Below, in pieces: positions 39,201-48,200 of a stretch of DNA of 64,000 bases. Position 1 is the stretch's first letter; each line of letters starts with the position of its first letter. The translations under genes were made by a program, and so were the position numbers. The notes under the pieces are model-generated. The model made no database searches. It was given only the letters and a program-made list of their open reading frames with translations, and was not told where the DNA came from. This DNA is from Hyalella azteca (lineage: Eukaryota > Arthropoda > Malacostraca > Amphipoda > Hyalellidae). The stretch lies in contig NW_025932927.1 in the NCBI RefSeq assembly GCF_000764305.2, positions 62,001 to 126,000 of the forward strand, given 5' to 3'.

Positions 39201-42200
39201 CACGTGTCACTGCTAGTGGCACCAGGTGTCGCTGCTAGTGGCACCACGTGTCACTGCTAGTGGCACCACGTGTCACTGCTAGTGGCACCAGGTGTCGCTG
39301 CTAGTGGCACCACGTGTCACTGCTAGTGGCACCACGTGTCACTGCTAGTGGCACCAGGTGTCGCTGCTAGTGGCACCACGTGTCTCTGCTAGTGGCACCA
39401 CGTGTCACTGCTAGTGGCACCACGTGNNNNNNNNNNNNNNNNNNNNNNNNNNNNNNNNNNNNNNNNNNNNNNNNNNNNNNNNNNNNNNNNNNNNNNNNNN
39501 NNNNNNNNNNNNNNNNNNNNNNNNNNNNNNNNNNNNNNNNNNNNNNNNNNNNNNNNNNNNNNNNNNNNNNNNNNNNNNNNNNNNNNNNNNNNNNNNNNNN
39601 NNNNNNNNNNNNNNNNNNNNNCCTCACCACCCGACCCTCCAGCACCTCACCACCCGACCTCCGGCCCCTCACCACCCGACCCTCCAGCATCTGTCTCTTA
39701 TACACATCTAGATGTGTATAAGAGACAGGTATGAAGGTATGAATCATGGTAATGTCACCATGTATGAAGGTATGAATCATGGTAATGTCACCATGTATGA
39801 AGGTATGAATCATGGTAATGTCACCAGGTATGAAGGCTGTCTCTTATACACATCTAGATGTGTATAAGAGACAGGTGCAGTGCCGTGCATGATACCGTGC
39901 AGTGCCGTGCATGATACCGTGCAGTGCCGTGCATAATACCGTGCAGTGCCGTGCATGATACCGTGCAGTGCCGTGCATGATACCGTGCCCACACTAATCT
40001 GATGCATCGCACATAAATCATTGCTGCGCTTTACGGCTTTCACTGAAATAAATAAATGGGTTTGCGGCTTGAAATTATGCAAGGTTTGCCTTTAGTGATT
40101 CATCACTTCGGCCAGTCAGAAGAGGTAGAGAAAGTGCTTCATTATAAGGACAAATTCAAATTATTTCTCTCGGTGTGTTGCAACTCCGTATGAGTGCCCT
40201 GAGTGCCACGTGGCACACCAGTGCCACATGACACGAGTGCCCTGAGTGCCACGTGGCACACGAGTGCTACATGACACGAGTGCCCTGAGTGCCACGTGAC
40301 ACACCAGTGCTACATGACACGAGTGCCCTGAGTGCCACGTGACACACGAGTGCTACATGACACGAGTGCCCTGAGTGCCACGTGGCACACCAGTGCTACA
40401 TGACGCGAGTGCTCTAAGTGCCACGTGACACACCAGTGCTACATGACGCGAGTGCTCTGAGTGCCACGTGGCACACGAGTGCTACATGACGCGAGTGCTC
40501 TAAGTGCCACGTGACACACGAGTGCTACATGACACGAGTGCTCTAAGTGCCACGTGACACACCAGTGCTACATGACGCGAGTGCTCTAAGTGCCACGTGA
40601 CACACGAGTGCTACATGACGCGAGTGCTCTGAGTGCCACGTGACACACGAGTGCTACATGACACGAGTGCTCTGAGTGCCACGTGACACACCAGTGCTAC
40701 ATAACTCACGAGTGCCACATAACTCGCACGAGTGCCCAGAGCGCCACTCACACAAGTCCCCCACAGGTGTACAGGAGCTGGTGCGGTCGCTGCAGAGGAT
40801 ACAGAGCCTCCTGCAGACCAACGGCCACCGCATCAACGACGACGTGAGGCTCGTCGCGCAGCTCCTGCACAACCCGGACTTCCAGAAGGTGCCTATACAA
40901 TATACTGCACTATACTGTACACTATAGAACGCATGATGAACGCTACTAAACACTATACTATACAATATACTATACACTATACTTTATACTATACAATACA
41001 ATATACTATACTATACACTAGACTACAATAAACACTAGACTACACACTATAGAACGCATGATGAACGCTACTATACACTATAGAACGCCTGATGAACGCC
41101 ACTATACAGAAGACGACGCCAATTCAAACCCTGACTTGAGAACCTAAGCTGAACCCCACCTTGAAATCTGACCGAAATTTAAAACTTGGTACTATTTGCA
41201 TTAAATATCAAATCTTGAAATGTGGAAATTTAATTTCACATAAATCCTCCATGGTTTGTCATACCTCCTGACTTGAGCAAAACAACAAATCCAAGGTGCA
41301 GTCAATATCGCGACGCAATATGTATTTTGTATCCGCGGTCGTATTTTCGCTGTCGGTGATGAACAGCGCTAGGCTTCGAATTATTCGACTCCCTAGAAGC
41401 GTTCCTGAGTTTGGCGTATGAATCTGAATACTTTGTTGTATCTTGCGCCATGTGCGCAATTACCAGCCGTACAATGTAATAGCACTACGTAACACTATTA
41501 CAGTGTCCCATTGTACAGCTGATGTACTTGTGTAGCACTAACCCCCCTCCCCGTGCAGGTACTAGCCGTACGATGTACTAGCACTAATACAGTGTCCCAT
41601 TGTACTGCTGATGTACTTGTAAAGCACTAACCCCCCTCCCCCCCGTGCAGATACTAGCCGTACAATGTACTAGCACTAATACAGTGTCCCATTGTGCTGC
41701 TGATGTACTTGTGTAGCACCCGTGCAGGTGCTCGCCGTACACAATAAAGTACAGCAGACGTGGTGTGTAGCGCGGCCCCCCACCCCCGTAGCACCCTCCG
41801 CCCGGGACCTGGCCTCACAGGTGGGGACGTGGGTGGGGCCAACCGATTTATAGTCCAGGGACTGGACTAAACTTCATGACTTCATGAAAAAAATCGTGAT
41901 TTTGTTCTATGGTTGTTATGGTATTGGGGAAATGGTGACAAGTTAGCTACATTTACGTCTTCATGAGATATTCAGTGTTGATAAGCGTTGGTATTACGTA
42001 AATTGCTAAAAGCCCGTGTGGTTGTGATGTAAAAGAATTTACCGCGACACAATAATGACTCTATTGTATTAAGGTGTGTAGGTCGGCAACCGAGCACCAC
42101 TTTAATGTTTTGTGAAAATTTTGCACTAGAACAACCCATCGTGTAGTACGGGAAGAACATATATATGCTTCGCTGATAATGCGCGTATTAGCGCCATTCA

Positions 42201-45200
42201 TAAACTTTGCATCATCGTTTTGCCTCATCCGCATGACGTCACATTTCCAGGCACTAGAAGTGGTGCTAGGCAACCATATCATTTTTACTTTTGTACATTT
42301 ATAATAGTACTAAACTAGGTGAGTGTGAGCCCTACTACTACATTTCTAGTAATACTAGACTAGGCGAGTGTGAGTCTACTACTACATTTTTAGTATCACT
42401 AGACTAGGTGAGTGTGAGTCTAGTACTATATTTCTAGTATCACTAGACTAGGTGAGTGTGAATCTACTACTGTGAATCTACTACTACATTTCTAGTATCA
42501 CTAGACTAGGTGAGTGTGGCTTCACATGTAACTACACATGTCTCGTGTACAGGTGGTGGAGGCGCTGCAGGGGAGCGCCAGCCCCGAGGCTGGGGAGTTG
42601 CTGGACCTGCTGAGTCATCACGCCCTTGAAGGGCTCCTCTACGCTCACGACCACGTCGCCCTCAGGGAGCCACCCTGCGCGCCCCCCAAGGTTTCATCTT
42701 CGCTCTTTTCACCACCCGTAGACCATAAGCTCTATATACCCCCGCTAGGCAATAGACCCCGGACGTGCAAAATGCATTTGCCATGATGAAACAGCGATGC
42801 TCAGCTGACATGCACAGCTGCTTGCCTTGGTTGCTAATGTGGCCATCAGGATTAATTATTTTAGAGAAACATAAACTCATCCCACCTATTGTTGTACGGC
42901 ACTAGGTGTCCTACTATCCTCCGTTGCATCATCTCTTAGCGTTTATAAGACATTGTTTCGTTGGGCGCACCTGCAAGTAAAGAATGGTTTGTGCACACAA
43001 ATATCAACGTTAATTTCCTTCGAGGTGACTAAATTCTCTTGAGTCGATGAGAATTATTATTATTTATTTGCTTACGCTAATCAAAAGTTGACGTATTCTA
43101 ATAGCCACTGCGTGCATGTCAGCTTGATGTCAGCTAACGAAGTGTCACTTCGTTCCACTTTCTTTTTTAGTGCCGATTTCATCCATAAATAGTGAAGGCA
43201 GTTCCATACATTCCCACGCCGTGATGTCGCCCGAAATGAATGTCTATTAGAAGACATTTGTCTGTATGAGAGCTGTATTTACTGTATGTAAGTGCACTAC
43301 GCCTGTATTTACTGTGTGACTATTCCAAAATGAATGTCTATTGGAGAGACATATTTTTTATATGGGAGCTAATGGAGTGATTGTGTTTCAGGTGATGCCT
43401 GGGGAGGCGTGCCTTGACGAGCTCAACTCAAACTCCCGCCCCAGCGTCAACATCGTCAGGATAGACAAGACCAACGAGCCCCTGGTGGGTGGGGGTAATA
43501 CTAAGGGCTGGTGTGGGCGGCTGATGAGGGCTTGAATTTGATTTAAGCTTTACCCCAACAGAACCCGTCCTACCGACTGATATTTCTCAAATGAACTCAA
43601 TATTGCCCCAATTTACTGGCTTCTTCTGAATGACTCAATACTGCCTCAATTGACTATTCTTCCATTTGATATCCCTCCAGTTGACACAATATTGCTCCTG
43701 TTGACTCATAGTTACCCGACGACTTGTCAGTTATCAGATTGTCTAACCTGTATTCACATAAATTAAATGCTTCGTTCTCACAACTTCGATCTCCGATGCG
43801 TTTTGGTTTCTTTGTTCCTCTCCCTAATCGCCCCCTTCCCACAGGGTGCGACCATCCGCAACGAGGGTGACTCGGTGGTCATCGGGCGGATCGTTAAAGG
43901 CGGCGCGGCGGAGAAGTCGGGGGCGCTGCACGAGGGCGACGAGATCCTCGAGGTGAACGGCGTGGAGGTGCGCGGACGCGGCGTCAACGACGTTTGCGAC
44001 ATGCTGGCCGGTGGGTGGAGGGTGTAGTAATTTTCATCATCTAAGTAGACATTTTTCACCCTCGCATTACTCATAAGGTGGGGTAAGAATTTTAGCCCGG
44101 AAGCACCTCGGATGTTGAGGAATGAAGCTACGGGATGTGAACAACTAACTAGCATATCCAAGAATAGGCCGAGAAATCGAGTCGATTGTACAAAGGACAT
44201 TGAGCGGTTGTCAAAGAACGATTTTTATCTATCGAAGTCGGGGAATCATGTTATCATTCACGCGTATACTCATGTTTGCAATGCTTTACTTATTCATTAT
44301 TCTTCCCCGCAGGTATGACCGGAACGCTCACATTCATCATCATCCCCCACCAATTCTCCTCCCCTGTCTGCGACGTCTCTCCCCAGACTGCCACCCAGCA
44401 GACCGTGCACGTGAAAGCTCACTTTGACTACGACCCCGAAGAGGATCTCTACATCCCCTGCAGGTGCGGGTTGTGTGCGTAGGATGTAGAGCTTGAGCGG
44501 GTGCGTGTGATTGTGCTAAAGCTGTGTGCGCGATGTGCACGAGCTGTGTATGCGGCGAGTGCACGGTGTGCATGAAGTTTGTACGCAGTGTCTGTTCGAG
44601 GTTTATGTGTCGTGCCAAAATCACGGAATTGCCGGTTCCATGGAATCGGCTACCAGCTTGCCGAATCTGTAGAATCAGCATTTCTATACTATAGGAATCT
44701 ATGGTTACGTCAGTCAGCTAAGTTTTTTTATATTTAAATATAAATGAACTTTACCGAACTTCACCTAACCTTTTCTAAAACTAACTGTCGATTTATGCTT
44801 TAACTCTAAGGTCCGATTTTCTGAATCAACAACGAAATGCTGATTCTACAGCTGCTGAAACTTGCTGCCGATTCCAAAGAATCGGCAATTTCTGCGATTT
44901 CGGCACGGCATATGCACTATCTGTTCGAATTTTGAACGCGGTGCACACACTCCTTTACATGTCACCCGACCTCAAACCCCTCCCCTAACCCCAACCCTAC
45001 ATTACAGGGAGCTGGGGATGAGCTTTCAGAAGGGTGACATCCTGCACGTGATCAGCCAGAGCGACCCGTCCTGGTGGCAGGCCTACCGCGAGGGGGAGGA
45101 GGACCAGGCGCTCGCCGGCCTCATCCCGTCCAAGGCCTTCCAGCAGCAGTGCGTCCCTGGGCCCCACACCTCGTATAAATAATCGCATAGCAAGGCCCCA

Positions 45201-48200
45201 CACTATCGTGTAACACGCTCATAGCCAGGCCCCACACCCCCGTGTAACACGCACTTATCCAGGCCCCACACCCTCGTGTAACACGCACATAGCCAGGCCC
45301 CACGCCCTCGTGTAACACGACCCACACCCTCGTGTAACACGCACATAGCCAGGCCCCACACCCTAGTGTAACACGCACATAACCAGGCCCCACACCCTCG
45401 TGTAACACGCACATAGCCAGGCACCACACCCTCGAGTAACACGCACATAGCCAGGCACCACACCCTCGAGTAACACGCACATAGCCAGGCACCACACCCT
45501 CGAGTAACACGCTTATAGTCAATAAAAACAATTAGCGAATTCCCAAGCTTTATGAAGTTAACTGCTATTTACACAGGCTTGTCAGGCGAAGTATTGCTTA
45601 CTGAAGTTTTTGGCTGGTCCCGGATAAAAAATTGTTTTGACTGCTGAGTTATCACCGCTATGTTCCCTAGTGGTATCAAGTTAAACAAGAATTTCGTTCG
45701 TCATGCAGCATTTTCTCCTTGCGCCTTCGCTCAGTTAATCAATGAAGTTTAAGCTGTCATTGCTGTGACGCTTCGAGGCACTGCAGTGCCGCGCTGTGGG
45801 TGCTGCAGTACCGCACCTCACTGCCACAAATGACTCGCTCTGAATGCTTTTAAAACGAACATTTGGAGCTACACGAGCGAATAAACTGAAAAATTCAATT
45901 TTGTGGGGTTGTTTTCAGGCAGTTGTACATTTTTGAAAAGATTAAATTGTAAAGTTTTGTTAATCTACCGTACCGCGTAATAGAATCGACGATGCGAAGC
46001 TTAACCCCACCAGCAAATTTCTAATTTCGTTCTTGTTTGAGGAAACTAATAATAACCAACAAACATTCAAGCTTCGCGCACTTGAATGCGTGATGATATT
46101 GGTTATTGTTTAATGGTGACCACGTACACGTTGAAGAACTTTAACGGTGTGTTAATTGCCATACTTGAAACTGGCAGCTAATAAAACTCTGAAATATTCC
46201 TTAAGAACCTCCTCCCTCAGGCGCGAGGCGATGCGGCAGACGGTGGTGGGCGACTCGACCACAAAGGACAAGAACAAGAAAGGGAAGCAGCTCCTGTGCG
46301 CTAAGAAGCAGCATAAGAACAAGAAGAAGAAGATGCTTTATTCAAACTACAATGATGGTTAGTCTTTGCGCTTGTGAACCTCGCTAGTTGACATAGTCTG
46401 TTATGATAATTGCAAGTTCACTTGTCACGCTATTAAGTCTTCGAGCTAAACGATCGTGAGTGACTAGTCTATTATGCCTCACTGGTCATCCTCAGCGTTT
46501 AATTCATAATAACAGGTGCTTCTTTCAACTGAGCTTAGATTATTTTTCACTCGCAAAAAGAATGTAACAATTAAAAAAAAATAAAAATGCCTAGAGCAAC
46601 ATTTTTGAAACAATGATTTATTTTCCGGCAATAAATCATTTGTTCAGTGACTGCATTAGTGTTTCGGAAGCTGAGTCCTGATTTGCACGATGGCCTGCTT
46701 ATATTAAACAGAAATCAATGCTCCCTGAAGCTGCTTTTGAAACTCCCAGACTTATTTCAATTTTCTCTGAGACAGTATTTCTCAGGATTCTTAACGAAAC
46801 TAATAGTGCTTTTGTACAAACATTGGAGTCTAGAGTTGGACGCAAACTGGTGTTTAATGTCTACTAGAACTTCTAGAAGAATTTCAGGTGTCATGCCGGA
46901 TCTTAATTTAATAATGTCGCTATGACCTGCCTTCATTGGTGCACGTTGCCTGTTCTTGCATGTTGCTGCATGATCTCGCATGTTGCTGCATGATCTCGCA
47001 TGTTGCTGCCTGATCTCGCATGTTGCTGCATCTAATTGAATGCTAATACACGCATGTTTCTCCCTGGAAACCTGAACTTGTTTATCATGTTTGTGCTCCG
47101 TAACACAATCTAATTGCTCTCGCTACACGCGTCTTTTCGCTCTCATTTTCTTTGTTTTATGTTAATAACAAATATCGAGGGAAGGAAAGCAGCATCTTAT
47201 TTTATAGATTCTTTATTACAGGGAAGTTTCCAAACAGCTGAGAATTTCCATTGTATTACTTTAATCAATATTTGCTTATAAATAACTGATGTTGTGGTAG
47301 ATATCTAAAATTTTCTCATTTGCTCGCATTCACTTTCTTACTTGAAAAAATTCACTTTTAATTCACTGCTTTGGGTGTTGAAATTTAATTTTTGCAAGTT
47401 CTAGTCTATTTTTTTATTGTTTTTGCATGCATTAATCTCTGTATTTTATTTCAAGCACTAATATATTTATTTGCCTGTTCTTCTCTTCCTTGTTTTGTTG
47501 ATTTCTCCCTTTCTCTTTCTATTCTGCCTTACTCCATAATTTCTCTTTCTACTCTGCCTCCTCCATTTCTCTTTCTACTTCGTCTACTGCATTTCTCTTT
47601 CTACTCTGCCTCCTCCATTTCTCTTTCTACTTCGTCTACTGCATTTCTCTTTCTACTCTGCCTTACTCCATTTCTTAAGCCTTATATTCTTCCTATTTTC
47701 TTATGCGACCTTTCACCATCCTCATTATCACGGCCATCTCCCACTTCCCTTCGTCAAATTCTGCCCTTCTATTTCCACTTACTTCCCCCTCTTCTCTTCA
47801 TCTTTCCCCCCTCTTCTCTTCATCTTTCCCCCCTCTTCTCTTCATCTTTCCCCCTCTTCTCTTCATCTTTCCCCCTCTTCTCTTCATCTTTCCCCCTCTT
47901 CTCTTCCCCTTTCCTCCTCTTCTCTTCCCCTTTCCCCCTCTTTGCCCTTCCCTTTGAGGAAACCTACAGCTCGCTCCCCCTCCCTGTTCCCCCTGAGTGG
48001 GGGTAGCGACGGCGTCACCGAGTTCTGCGTTCGTCAGCAAAGGGCTCCTGACACCCATGAGAGGTTGTCCCCGCCGGCAGGAGGAGGGTTGGGGCTCCTC
48101 CTGGCCTCCTTCTGCTGCTGTTGCTGCAAGAGCAGCACGCCTCTAGACGTTCGCACCTCCTCCTTCCTAGAGCCTCTATGTCTAGATGGTACAGCACTGC

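Noticed and set aside
43901..44200. Minus-strand frame across the PDZ exon
   Set aside because: Antisense shadow of a GC-rich coding exon.
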